Origin: Clostridia bacterium
Lineage (GTDB): Bacteria > Bacillota > Clostridia > Oscillospirales > Acutalibacteraceae
Assembly: GCA_017395425.1 (NCBI GenBank)
Contig: JAFPUM010000002.1
Coordinates: forward strand, 1 to 64,000
Reading direction: 5' to 3'
DNA length: 64,000 nt
The stretch's first letter is position 1. The number at the start of each line of letters is the position of its first letter. Of this stretch, positions 52,469 through 62,413 are shown piece by piece. The notes beneath the pieces are model-generated. The model saw nothing but the letters and a program-made list of their open reading frames with translations. It did no database searches and was not told where the DNA came from. The translations under genes were made by a program, and so were the position numbers.

Positions 52469-53411
52469 TTACTACATCCGATACACCGAGCGTTTGCGCC
52501 ATATTAACAACGCAGTCCGCATTGCACCTGACGAGCTGATCCGTCAGATGGAGGTGCAATACCGCAAACGCATCAATGAGATTGCCGATTTCGTAATGTC
52601 CATCGGCAGCGGGCGCAAGCTCATCATGCTTGCCGGACCGTCCAGTTCCGGCAAGACCACCACTGCCAATATGATCGTGGCACGGGTGAAGGAAGCAGGC
52701 GCGGGTGCGGTGCGTCTGTCACTGGACGATTTTTTCAAAGGGGAAGGACAGGCGCCGCTGCTGCCCGACGGAACCTATGATTATGAATCCGTGTATGCGC
52801 TGGACATTGAGCTCATGCGTGCTTGTCTGACCCAACTGCTTTCGGAAGGGCATTGTCTGATGCCGCGCTTTGATTTCCCGTCCAAAAGTCCCGCGCAGGA
52901 GCGCTATCCGCTGACGGTGGGAGATAACGACGTGATTATCGTGGAAGGGATTCATGCGCTCAATCCGGTGGTGACCGACTGCCTGCCGGAAGAAAACATG
53001 GTGAAAATCTATATCAGCGTCAAGCAGGGCATCAAGGAAGGAGAAGAGGAGGTTATTTCCGCCAAGCAGATTCGTTTTCTGCGGCGTCTGGTGCGGGATT
53101 ACAAGTTCCGCAGCAGCGATCCCGAGCGCACGTTTGAAATGTGGCCGCAGGTGGTGCGGGGGGAAAAACTCTATATCCAGCCCTATAAACGGCTGGTGAA
53201 TGTGACAATTAATTCGCTGCATATCTATGAGGTCAACGCCATCGCGGATAAGGCTATCGAACTGCTGCGTTCCATGAGTGAGGAAAGCCCTTACTATCAG
53301 GAGGCACAGGAATACATAAAAAAACTGGGACAATTTGAAAATCTGGACGAACGGTTGATCCCATCTGATTCGTTGCTGCGGGAATTTATCGGACAGGGTG
53401 CGCTGGAATGA
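52452..53411 (+). CDS. Uridine kinase-like nucleoside kinase
   Basis: 319 aa. P-loop LAGPSSSGKTTTANMI (about residues 60-75), a VRLSLDDFF substrate-binding segment, LLPDGTYDYESVYALDIELM, PRFDFPSKSPAQERYPL, IIVEGIHALNP (Walker B-like) and ISAKQIRFLRRLVRDYKFR. Clostridial nucleoside kinases of this type often carry an N-terminal TGS/threonyl-tRNA-synthetase-like domain; here only about 55 residues precede the P-loop. It overlaps hemZ by 17 bp and is translationally coupled to it. Confidence 0.9.
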   Translation: MINFVDYYIRYTERLRHINNAVRIAPDELIRQMEVQYRKRINEIADFVMSIGSGRKLIMLAGPSSSGKTTTANMIVARVKEAGAGAVRLSLDDFFKGEGQAPLLPDGTYDYESVYALDIELMRACLTQLLSEGHCLMPRFDFPSKSPAQERYPLTVGDNDVIIVEGIHALNPVVTDCLPEENMVKIYISVKQGIKEGEEEVISAKQIRFLRRLVRDYKFRSSDPERTFEMWPQVVRGEKLYIQPYKRLVNVTINSLHIYEVNAIADKAIELLRSMSEESPYYQEAQEYIKKLGQFENLDERLIPSDSLLREFIGQGALE

Positions 53412-53469
53412 AAAACGGAAAGCCGTTATTCCTGCCTGACCCGCGAAACAAAAGAGAGGAGCTTGGCGC

Positions 53470-54999
53470 ATGATTGCAGTCGTGAACAGTATGGGATATC
53501 TGGGAATTGACGCCTACCGTGTCAGAGTGGAAGCCGATCTCGACAACAATCTGCCGGGCTTTGATGTGGTGGGATTACCCGATGCCTCCGTCAAGGAATC
53601 GCGTGACCGGGTGCGCGCCGCTATGAAAAACACGGGCTTTGAATTTCCTGACGCCAGAATTACGGTGAATCTGGCGCCGGCGAATATACGCAAGGAAGGC
53701 TCGCTCTACGATTTGCCGATTCTGATGGCGATTCTCTGCGCGGACGGTCAGATTGACGGTGTGCCGGAACACAGTGCCTTTATCGGCGAACTCTCGCTGA
53801 CAGGAAACATCGGCGCCGTAAAAGGTGTGCTGGCAATGGTGATTGCGGCGCGGGATATGGGACTGAGTCCTGTCTTTGTGCCCAGAGACAACGCCGCGGA
53901 AGCCTCTGTGATAAACGGCGTAACGGTGTATGCCGTGGAAAAGCTGGAGGAAATCATTGCGCATCTTTCCGGACGGAAGGAACTGGCGCCGGTCAGAGCG
54001 TCAGATTTTCCCTGCGTGGATACGGAAGGTAACGAACCGGATTTTGCAGATGTGCGGGGACAGCAAATGTCGGCGCGTGCCCTGGAAGTGGCAGCGGCAG
54101 GCGGTCATAATGTCCTGCTGATCGGTCCGCCCGGTTCGGGGAAAAGTATGCTCGCCAAGCGGCTGCCGTCCATACTGCCGGATATGACTTTTGAAGAATC
54201 CATTCAATGCACCAAAATCCATTCCATTGCGGGGATTCTGCCGCCGGGCGTGCAATTGATTCGCCGCCGTCCGTTCCGTTCGCCCCATCACAACGCTTCG
54301 TCGGCGGCGCTGGTAGGCGGCGGTCATGTGCCGGGACCGGGCGAGGTGTCCATTGCGCATAATGGCGTACTGTTTCTGGATGAACTGCCGGAATTCAACA
54401 AGGCAACGCTGGATATGCTGCGGCAGCCGCTGGAAGATCATGTCGTAACCATTTCCCGTTCCACAGGACGGGTAACATATCCCTGTGATTTTCAGCTGAT
54501 CGCGGCGATGAATCCCTGCCGATGCGGTTATTTCGGACATCCGACGCGTCCCTGTACCTGCCGCAAGGGAGCCGTAACACGGTATCTGAGCAAGATTTCC
54601 GGACCGCTGCTCGACCGTATCGACATTCATGTGGAGGTGCCGCCGGTCGATTACAGCGACCTTTCCCGCGCGACGCCGTCCGAATGCTCGGCGCTTATCA
54701 AACAGCGGGTGGACGCGGCGCGCGGACGGCAGCAGGAACGGTTTGCGGGAACAGGTATTTCCTGCAATGCGCGTATTACGCCGGAACTGTTTCATCAAGC
54801 CTGTGTGCTGACCGACGATGCTTCCCGGCTGCTCAAGCTGGCTTTTGACCGTATGCACCTGTCGGGACGCGCGTATGACAGAATTGTAAAGGTTGCGAGA
54901 ACCATTGCCGATCTGGATGGCAGCGACGTGATTTCATCCCCGCATATCAGCGAAGCGGTGCAGTACCGTTCTTTGGACAGGGAATACTGGAATCAGTGA
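53470..54999 (+). CDS. YifB/ComM family Mg chelatase-like AAA+ ATPase
   Basis: 509 aa. GAGAGGAG precedes the ATG. The N-terminal ChlI domain runs SYLGIDAYRVRVEADLDNNLPGFDVVGLPDASVKESRDRV and IGELSLTGNIG. The AAA+ core has Walker A IGPPGSGKSMLAKRLP (from residue 218), RPFRSPHHNASSAALVGGG, Walker B NGVLFLDELPEF, and a four-Cys zinc-like motif CRCGYFGHPTRPCTC. The C-terminal domain ends ISEAVQYRSLDREYW. ComM is a branch-migration helicase that aids integration of transformed DNA in other bacteria; the role here is assumed to be similar. Confidence 0.95.
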   Translation: MIAVVNSMGYLGIDAYRVRVEADLDNNLPGFDVVGLPDASVKESRDRVRAAMKNTGFEFPDARITVNLAPANIRKEGSLYDLPILMAILCADGQIDGVPEHSAFIGELSLTGNIGAVKGVLAMVIAARDMGLSPVFVPRDNAAEASVINGVTVYAVEKLEEIIAHLSGRKELAPVRASDFPCVDTEGNEPDFADVRGQQMSARALEVAAAGGHNVLLIGPPGSGKSMLAKRLPSILPDMTFEESIQCTKIHSIAGILPPGVQLIRRRPFRSPHHNASSAALVGGGHVPGPGEVSIAHNGVLFLDELPEFNKATLDMLRQPLEDHVVTISRSTGRVTYPCDFQLIAAMNPCRCGYFGHPTRPCTCRKGAVTRYLSKISGPLLDRIDIHVEVPPVDYSDLSRATPSECSALIKQRVDAARGRQQERFAGTGISCNARITPELFHQACVLTDDASRLLKLAFDRMHLSGRAYDRIVKVARTIADLDGSDVISSPHISEAVQYRSLDREYWNQ

Positions 55000-55333
55000 C
55001 CTGTCATTTTTGTGACCGTTTTATTTTTTTCCCCCGTATCTGTTTCATAGCCGGAACGGAGGGTGTGAATCTGTGGAAAAATCAGAAAAAAACAAAGCTT
55101 CGACATAATTCACGCATTTGTGACACAATCGGCATAGTATATTATAAGGGAACATACCGAAATGCCATACGCATTTCTCCCTTCTCAAAAAAATCCGGGA
55201 AAAATACCGATTCGGTGATTATACGCGGCGATTATGGCAAAAATATCAATGCGGGTGTCGGGAAACGGTGTATGACAACCCGGAAATCCAAAACAAAAGA
55301 TTTTCCACAGAAAACAGAAAGGACGATTAAGCC
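55000..55333. other. Intergenic region before mazF
   Basis: 334 bp, AT-rich. It holds a predicted promoter at 55118-55145. A basic open frame reaches 55337 and overlaps the mazF ATG by 4 bp (ATGA), but its translation (NLWKNQKKTKLRHNSRICD...) has no ribbon-helix-helix or AbrB pattern and the promoter lies inside it, so I do not call it a gene. Confidence 0.5.
55118..55145 (+). promoter_or_regulatory. Predicted promoter of mazF
   Basis: TTGTGA (55118), 16-bp spacer, TATTAT (55140). The leader is about 180 nt. Confidence 0.5.
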
Positions 55334-55768
55334 ATGAATGTAAAGAGAGGCGACATCTATTATGCGGATCTCAGTCCCGTAGTAGGTTCCGAACAGGGCG
55401 GCGTGAGACCCGTACTTATTGTACAGAATGATGTCGGCAATAAATTCAGTCCCACGGTAATCGCGGCGGCGATCACCAGTCAGACGGAAAAAACGCATTT
55501 GCCCACGCATATTTATGTGCAGTCAGTAGAGTGCGGACTGCACAAGGATTCCGTGGTGCTGCTGGAACAGATACGCACACTGGATAAACGGAGGCTCAAA
55601 GAGTGTATGGGACGGCTGGACGGTCATACCATGGATCGGGTTGACCGCGCCATATCCATCAGCTTCGGACTGGGAGCGGATGCGTCGCGGGTCAGCCATA
55701 TGTCCCAGAATAAGGGAAGACAGGAACGTACCGTCCCCGCCGAGCGGAAGCTCCGGGTAGAGAAGTAA
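55334..55768 (+). CDS. mazF: MazF/EndoA-type mRNA interferase
   Basis: 144 aa. The first 110 residues closely follow B. subtilis Endo[30 protein letters not shown] with the active-site Arg in [22 protein letters not shown] with the active-site Thr, and [16 protein letters not shown]. It cleaves mRNA at short motifs (UACAU for EndoA); the specificity here is unknown. The C-terminal 28-residue tail ([22 protein letters not shown]) is an extension beyond EndoA. No MazE/EndoAI gene is recognisable upstream, so the antitoxin is absent, encoded elsewhere, or of an unrecognised type. Confidence 0.94.
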   Translation: MNVKRGDIYYADLSPVVGSEQGGVRPVLIVQNDVGNKFSPTVIAAAITSQTEKTHLPTHIYVQSVECGLHKDSVVLLEQIRTLDKRRLKECMGRLDGHTMDRVDRAISISFGLGADASRVSHMSQNKGRQERTVPAERKLRVEK

Positions 55769-55800
55769 CCTCGCTCTTAGAATATTGTCTGAAACAAATA

Positions 55801-55833
55801 CTCCCTGCCCGGCTGTTACGGTCGGACAGGGAG
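55801..55833. terminator. Hairpin between mazF and gpr
   Basis: CTCCCTG (55801) pairs with CAGGGAG (55827) with inner CCG/CGG pairing. T-runs on both sides are weak. Confidence 0.6.
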
Positions 55834-55863
55834 GTACATATTTATACAGGAAATAGTGAAAAT

Positions 55864-56715
55864 TCAAAACAGCTTGGCGATTTCGTCGGGATGAAGGTGA
55901 GGCTGGAGCGCGGCGTTGACTGTCATGGCAATAAACCGGGCGGCGCGGTCGGTAAGCAGATCAATCTCGCGCGGGGTGACGATCAGGTTTTCTCCGATGG
56001 TTTTAGGGCAGTTTCCGCCGCAGAGATCATCCGAGAGCGTGCGCAGATCCACTACGGTGGGAACGCCCAGCGATACAACGCGGGTGCCGAGAAAGGCGCT
56101 GTCAATGCAGGGACGGTTGTTGCCTACCCCCGCGCCGGGAGAAATGCCGCTGTCGCTGATCTGTATGGTACGTCCCAGCCGGGAAAGACTGCGGGCAGCC
56201 ATCGCGTCGATGACAATCACGGCGGCAGGATGCAATCCTGCACACAGACATTGCAGATACTCTGCTGCTTCAATGCCGGTCTGACCCAGTACGCCCGGCG
56301 CAATGACCGTGGTGGGACGCAGCGGCGCCAGACCGCATTTTTCCGCCAGTTCTCCCGAAATGTGGCGGGTGGCGAGAATACGCGAAGCTGCCTTGGAACC
56401 CAGCGCGTCGGGGGTAATGGCGGTATTGCCCAGACCTGCCGCCAGAATGCCGCCGTGACGGGGGAGCAATTCCCGCAGGATGTCCGAGGCGGCTTCGAAG
56501 CAGCTTTCGGGCTCAAACGCCGCGTCGGAGAACGGCAGCATTTCAAGGGTATAGTATTCTCCCTGCGGCTTGCCAACGGCTTTGGAAGCAGCTTCGTCGG
56601 TGATGACGGTGCGGGTGATGGTCACGCCGTCGACCGTGCGGGTTTCGGAGGAAATGCCGTCCTGCGTGCCGACAGTTTCCGCCAGTTCAATGGTCAGATC
56701 GGTACGGGTATTCAT
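55864..56715 (-). CDS. gpr: Germination protease GPR
   Basis: 283 aa, shorter than B. subtilis GPR (368). It cleaves small acid-soluble spore proteins at germination. Family segments are RTDLTIELAET near the N-terminus (the propeptide-proximal region), AGLGNTAITPDALG, TRHISGE, VLGQTGIEAAEYL, VIVIDAMAARSLSRLGRTIQISDSGISPGAGVGNNR, LGTRVVSLGVPTVVDL and NLIVTPREIDLL. The catalytic aspartates lie in TRTDLT and AVIVIDA. It confirms sporulation capacity with spmAB. Confidence 0.96.
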   Translation of the reverse strand: MNTRTDLTIELAETVGTQDGISSETRTVDGVTITRTVITDEAASKAVGKPQGEYYTLEMLPFSDAAFEPESCFEAASDILRELLPRHGGILAAGLGNTAITPDALGSKAASRILATRHISGELAEKCGLAPLRPTTVIAPGVLGQTGIEAAEYLQCLCAGLHPAAVIVIDAMAARSLSRLGRTIQISDSGISPGAGVGNNRPCIDSAFLGTRVVSLGVPTVVDLRTLSDDLCGGNCPKTIGENLIVTPREIDLLTDRAARFIAMTVNAALQPHLHPDEIAKLF

Positions 56716-56824
56716 GGTCTGTCACGTCTCTTTCGGAGGATGATTTTCATTTTACAACCGATAGTATGCACCGTGGCGGGTAAATTTATACAGACAACGA
56801 CAAGGAACAGTGAAAGATTGACAT

Positions 56825-57946
56825 ATGCTTTACAAAAACGGTTTGACAGTACTTTCGGATTTTACATTGGAGGAAGCCGATGTAAGGGTTTCCAAAGGGC
56901 GCATTATGGATATCGTGCCGCGCGGTACGCTCCATGACCCGGAGGGAGAAATCGACCTGACGGGACGCATTCTGGCGCCGGGTCTGATTGATATGCACAT
57001 TCACGGCTGCGCCGGTGCGGATTTCAGTGCGGACAAAGATACGGCAGCCTGTCTTACCCGTATGAGTGACTATCTGGGTTCACGGGGCATTGCCGCCTTT
57101 GCGCCGACGGTGATGACCATGCCGGGGGAGGAACTGCGCGGGCTGATGAAGCGGTATCAGAAGGCAACGGTCAATCCGTTGGCGGGAGCGGCTGCGGCAG
57201 GAATTTATCTGGAAGGACCGTATCTGTCGGCGAAGCGGTGCGGCGCACAACCCGCGTCCTGTCTGCGGCTGCCGGATATCGCGGAATTCAATGAACTGCG
57301 CCGTCTGAGCGGCGATGCGATCCGCGTGGTATGTGTCGCGCCGGAACTCCCCGGCGCTGAGGAATTCATACATCATGCCGCGGCGGTGTGCCGGGTTTCC
57401 GCGGCACATACGGCTGGGGATTATGATACCCTTCGGACGGCAATCGAGGCAGGCGTGACCCATGCCACCCACCTTTACAACGGCATGAATCCCATTTCGC
57501 ACCGTGCGCCGGGCGGCGTCGCGGCACTGATGGAAGACAAGCGCGTGATATGTGAGCTGATCTGCGACGGACTGCACGTCCATCCCGCGATGGTGCTGCT
57601 GACCTATCGGCTGATCGGTGCAGACAGGCTGTGTCTGGTGTCCGACGCGATGGCAGCGACGGGGTTGGGAAACGGCTCTTTCAAACTGGGCAGTCAGGAC
57701 GTCACCGTGCGCGGCAATGAAGCACGTCTCTCGGACGGAACGCTTGCCGGTTCCGTTACCGATCTCATGCAGGCATTTGAAAACGCGGTTGCCTTCGGCA
57801 TTCCGCCGCTCGACGCGCTGAAAGCCGTTACAATCAACCCCGCCCGGGCGCTGGGAATCGATGCGATGCTGGGTTCGGTTGCGGTGGGCAAGTCCGCGCG
57901 GCTGGTGGTGCTGGATCAGGATTTCCGTATGGTAAAGAGAGGGTAA
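56825..57946 (+). CDS. nagA: N-acetylglucosamine-6-phosphate deacetylase
   Basis: 373 aa amidohydrolase. Motifs: LIDMHIHGCAGADF (HxH), IYLEGPYLSAKRCGAQP with the metal Glu, SAAHTAGDYDTLR, THATHLYNGMNPISHRAPG with metal His, ICDGLHVHP, CLVSDAMAATGL with the catalytic Asp, and NPARALGIDAMLGSVAVGKSA. It deacetylates GlcNAc-6-P for amino-sugar use or wall recycling. nagB is not adjacent; the next gene starts 2 bp after the stop. The ribosome site (GAAAG) is weak. Confidence 0.95.
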   Translation: MLYKNGLTVLSDFTLEEADVRVSKGRIMDIVPRGTLHDPEGEIDLTGRILAPGLIDMHIHGCAGADFSADKDTAACLTRMSDYLGSRGIAAFAPTVMTMPGEELRGLMKRYQKATVNPLAGAAAAGIYLEGPYLSAKRCGAQPASCLRLPDIAEFNELRRLSGDAIRVVCVAPELPGAEEFIHHAAAVCRVSAAHTAGDYDTLRTAIEAGVTHATHLYNGMNPISHRAPGGVAALMEDKRVICELICDGLHVHPAMVLLTYRLIGADRLCLVSDAMAATGLGNGSFKLGSQDVTVRGNEARLSDGTLAGSVTDLMQAFENAVAFGIPPLDALKAVTINPARALGIDAMLGSVAVGKSARLVVLDQDFRMVKRG

Positions 57947-57948
57947 CG

Positions 57949-59244
57949 ATGAAGCAGAAGGAAACATTCGGAACGACAAATACATACGCATATGATCTGG
58001 ATATCGCGGTAATCGGCGGCGGAGCGGCGGGTTTGTCGGCGGCGATTGCGGCGGGACGGGCGCTGCCTGACGGAGCCAAGCTGGCGGTACTTGACGCGCA
58101 GCCGCGCTGCGGCAGAAAACTGCTTGCCACCGGCAACGGTCGGTGCAATCTCACCAACCGGACCGCCGGTCCGGCGGATTATCACACGGATGACCCCCGC
58201 GCCGTGAGCCGGGTGTTCAGCGGCGTGAATGTGGACGATACGCTGGCGTTCTTTGAATCGCTGGGGCTGGTCTGGCGAGAGGAAGAGGAAGGCCGCATTT
58301 ATCCCGCCTGCGGACAGGCGTCCGCCGTGCTGGATCTGCTGCGGCTGGAATTGATGCGTCTGGGCGCGGCGGAGGTGTGCGGCTGCCGGGTGGAACGCAT
58401 ATCGCCGCAGGAAGACGGCTTTGTGCTGCGTTCGCCGCTTGGCGCCATTCATACCAAACAGGTGATCGTGGCGTGCGGCGGTATGGCGGCGCCCCAACTG
58501 GGCGGCGTGAACTGGGGCTATGACCTGCTTCGCCCACTCGGACATACCGCTACCAAGCTCTGCCCTTCGCTGTCACCCCTGCCGGTGGATTCTCCCCATC
58601 TCGGCTCGCTCAAGGGCATTCGCGCCCATGTCAAAGCGGCGGTGGGAGACAGTCGGGGCGAGATTGCTTCGGACGAGGGAGAAGTGCAGTTCGGCGACAA
58701 AGCGCTTTCGGGCATTGTCATCTTTCAGCTTTCGTCGGAAGCGGCAGGAGTGACGCATGGGAAAGACCTGTGCGTGACGCTGGATATGCTTCCGGAACGG
58801 AATCAAAACGGCATTGTGGCGCTGCTCATCAAACGGCGTGCCATTCTGCCGCACCTCACGCTGGAAAATTATCTTACAGGCGTATTCAACAAGCGGGTGG
58901 GAATGTGCCTGCTCAAACAGGCGGGACTGACGCCGCTTTCCCGTTCGGTGTCGGAACTGTCCGACGGCGATATCCGCCGTCTGGCTGGTATTATCAAAAG
59001 CTGGCGGTTCCCGGTCAGCGGCACGGCAGCGTGGAACAGCGCGCAGGTGACAAGCGGCGGTGTGCGGCTGTCGGAATTCGACGGAATGACCATGCAGTCC
59101 CGCCTTCAGCCGGGACTTTACGCGGCGGGTGAACTGCTCAACGCGGACGGACGCTGCGGCGGCTTTAACCTACAATGGGCGTGGAGCAGCGGCATACTGG
59201 CGGGAAGAAGCGCCGCGGAAAGTCATGCACGATCTGGCAGGTAA
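57949..59244 (+). CDS. HI0933/BaiN-like flavoprotein
   Basis: 431 aa, AGAGAGGG before the ATG. FAD-binding IAVIGGGAAGLSAAIAAGRAL, then the family mark KLLATGNGRCNLTN, GRIYPACGQASAVLDLLRLEL, VIVACGGMAAPQLG, LKGIRAHVKAAV, and the C-terminal PGLYAAGELLNADGRCGGFNLQWAWSSG. Members are often annotated as aminoacetone oxidase or, for BaiN, 3-dehydro-bile-acid reductase, but the physiological reaction is generally unknown. Located directly after nagA, perhaps coupled. Confidence 0.9.
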   Translation: MKQKETFGTTNTYAYDLDIAVIGGGAAGLSAAIAAGRALPDGAKLAVLDAQPRCGRKLLATGNGRCNLTNRTAGPADYHTDDPRAVSRVFSGVNVDDTLAFFESLGLVWREEEEGRIYPACGQASAVLDLLRLELMRLGAAEVCGCRVERISPQEDGFVLRSPLGAIHTKQVIVACGGMAAPQLGGVNWGYDLLRPLGHTATKLCPSLSPLPVDSPHLGSLKGIRAHVKAAVGDSRGEIASDEGEVQFGDKALSGIVIFQLSSEAAGVTHGKDLCVTLDMLPERNQNGIVALLIKRRAILPHLTLENYLTGVFNKRVGMCLLKQAGLTPLSRSVSELSDGDIRRLAGIIKSWRFPVSGTAAWNSAQVTSGGVRLSEFDGMTMQSRLQPGLYAAGELLNADGRCGGFNLQWAWSSGILAGRSAAESHARSGR

Positions 59245-59262
59245 AGGGAGGAGACGGAAATC

Positions 59263-60861
59263 ATGCTTCAGATCACCGATCTCAGAATTCCGCTGGACGG
59301 CATGAATGAGCCGTATCTGCGGAAAGCAGCGGCGCAGCAGATGAAGATTGCGCCGGAGGAAATTGCCGTGCTGCGGCTTGTCAAAAAATCCGTTGACGCA
59401 CGGAAGAAGGAAGACGTACATTTTGTCTGCGCGATAGAATGCCAGCTCAAAAGTCCCAAGACCGAAAAGCTGGTTTTGTCTCGAAAAAACAGCCATATTT
59501 CCATAGCAATGCCGTACTTGTACGAACCACCCATTGCGCCGAAATCTCCCCTGCGTCCCGTCGTGGTGGGAAGCGGACCGGCGGGACTGTTTGCGGCACT
59601 GCTGCTGGCGCGTGCGGGACAGCAGCCCATCATTCTGGAACGCGGGAAGGAACTGCGGGAACGGCGCGCGGCAGTCGAACGCTATTTCACGGGCGGTGCG
59701 TTTGATGGGGACGGCAATATTCAGTTCGGCGAAGGCGGCGCCGGTACCTTTTCGGACGGAAAGCTCACCACCGGCACCAAAGACAGACGCATTCGATTCG
59801 TGCTGGAGGAATTTGTGCGTGCGGGGGCACACGAAAGCATTCTGTACGACGCAAAACCTCATATCGGCACCGACATACTCATGACCGTGCTGACCAATCT
59901 CCGTGCCCAGATTACCGCGCTGGGAGGAGAATACCGGTTCTGCACGAAGCTGGTGGATACGGCTGTCACAAACGGAAAGATTACTTCCGTCGTAACCGTC
60001 TGCGACGGAAAGACGGAGGAATTCGCGGCGGACAGTGTGATACTCGCGACAGGACATTCCGCGCGTGACACCTTTGCCCGGCTGTATGAGAAAGGCATTC
60101 CCATGATGCAAAAGCCCTTCGCGGTGGGCGCGAGAATTGAGCATCCGCAGGAACTCATCAGCAAGGCGCAGTACAGCAATTTCTGGAATCATCCGGCGCT
60201 GGGAGCGGCAGACTATAAGCTGGCGGTGCATCTCCCCGACGGACGGGGTGTGTATACCTTCTGTATGTGTCCGGGCGGGTATGTGGTGGCGGCGGCGAGT
60301 GAGCCAAATACCGTTGTCACCAACGGTATGAGTTACTTTGCCCGCGACGGACGCAACGCCAACAGCGCCTTGCTGGTAGGCGTGAACCCTTCGGATTTCG
60401 GCAGCGATCACCCGCTGGCAGGCGTGGAATTCCAACGGAAGATCGAACGTGCGGCGTATGATGGCACCCGCAGTGCCAAGGCACCGGCGCAGTTGGTGGG
60501 GGACTTTCTCAATCATATGCCCTCTACGACGTTCGGAAGCGTCACCCCCACTTATCGACCTTCGGTCGCGCTGGGAGAAATCGGCTGCTGCCTGCCGGAT
60601 TTTGTGACAAATGCCATGCGGGAAGGAATCGTGCTGCTGGACAAAAAGCTGCACGGCTTCGCGCTGCCCGACGCGGTTCTGACCGCGCCCGAAACCCGCA
60701 GCAGTTCCCCCGTGCGTATTTTGCGCGGTGAGGATTTACAGTCGCCAGCCGCGAAGGGACTGTATCCTTGCGGTGAGGGAGCTGGCTACGCAGGCGGCAT
60801 CATGTCGGCGGCGGTGGACGGTATCAAATGCGCCGAAGCGGTGATCCGGAAGCAAGCATGA
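59263..60861 (+). CDS. FAD-dependent dehydrogenase, COG2509-type
   Basis: 532 aa. GGGAGGAG precedes the ATG. Unlike its neighbour it has about 90 residues before the dinucleotide fold (LQITDLRIPLDGMNEPYLRKAAAQQ, then VRKxxVDARKK-like basic strand). The FAD fold starts RPVVVGSGPAGLFAALLLARAG, followed by FGEGGAGTFSDGKLTTGTKD, VILATGHSARDTFARLY, and the C-terminal LYPCGEGAGYAGGIMSAAVDGI. This type is widespread and uncharacterised. Follows the previous FAD gene by 18 bp. Confidence 0.9.
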   Translation: MLQITDLRIPLDGMNEPYLRKAAAQQMKIAPEEIAVLRLVKKSVDARKKEDVHFVCAIECQLKSPKTEKLVLSRKNSHISIAMPYLYEPPIAPKSPLRPVVVGSGPAGLFAALLLARAGQQPIILERGKELRERRAAVERYFTGGAFDGDGNIQFGEGGAGTFSDGKLTTGTKDRRIRFVLEEFVRAGAHESILYDAKPHIGTDILMTVLTNLRAQITALGGEYRFCTKLVDTAVTNGKITSVVTVCDGKTEEFAADSVILATGHSARDTFARLYEKGIPMMQKPFAVGARIEHPQELISKAQYSNFWNHPALGAADYKLAVHLPDGRGVYTFCMCPGGYVVAAASEPNTVVTNGMSYFARDGRNANSALLVGVNPSDFGSDHPLAGVEFQRKIERAAYDGTRSAKAPAQLVGDFLNHMPSTTFGSVTPTYRPSVALGEIGCCLPDFVTNAMREGIVLLDKKLHGFALPDAVLTAPETRSSSPVRILRGEDLQSPAAKGLYPCGEGAGYAGGIMSAAVDGIKCAEAVIRKQA

Positions 60862-60909
60862 CCTCATGCAAAAAAAATAAAAAAATCCGGCAAATCTCCC
60901 GTTGACCTC

Positions 60910-60938
60910 TTGCAATGCGGGGGAATTTGTGGTAAAAT
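60910..60938 (+). promoter_or_regulatory. Predicted sigma-A promoter of the pgk cluster
   Basis: TTGCAA (60910), 17 bp, TAAAAT (60933). The leader is about 130 nt. An overlapping TTGACC at 60902 has a poor spacing to the same -10. Confidence 0.65.
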
Positions 60939-61071
60939 CAATGCGTAATGTGTGGCGGGCAAACGGCGGTCGGTCGGGAAAGCGCTGAAGCGGCGTTTTC
61001 CGGGCGACAATCAATAGTCGGGGGTTCATCACTGTTCAAATGTTCATTCTCATTATCGGAGGTAATACCCT

Positions 61072-62280
<1,209 letters not shown>

Positions 62281-62413
62281 GTTTTCCCGGTTCAGGAAAA
62301 TCCAATAAAGAAATCAAGCGGGGCTGATTCCGTGCAGGCTTTAGACTGCTTTTAGGGGTCAGTTCCGTATACTTTATGTACAAATATTACCAAAAAGGAA
62401 TGAATAAAATATT

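Noticed and set aside
54996..55337. Open frame overlapping the mazF ATG by 4 bp as a candidate MazE
   Set aside because: The translation is basic with no RHH or AbrB pattern, its usable start is unclear, and the predicted mazF promoter lies inside it.
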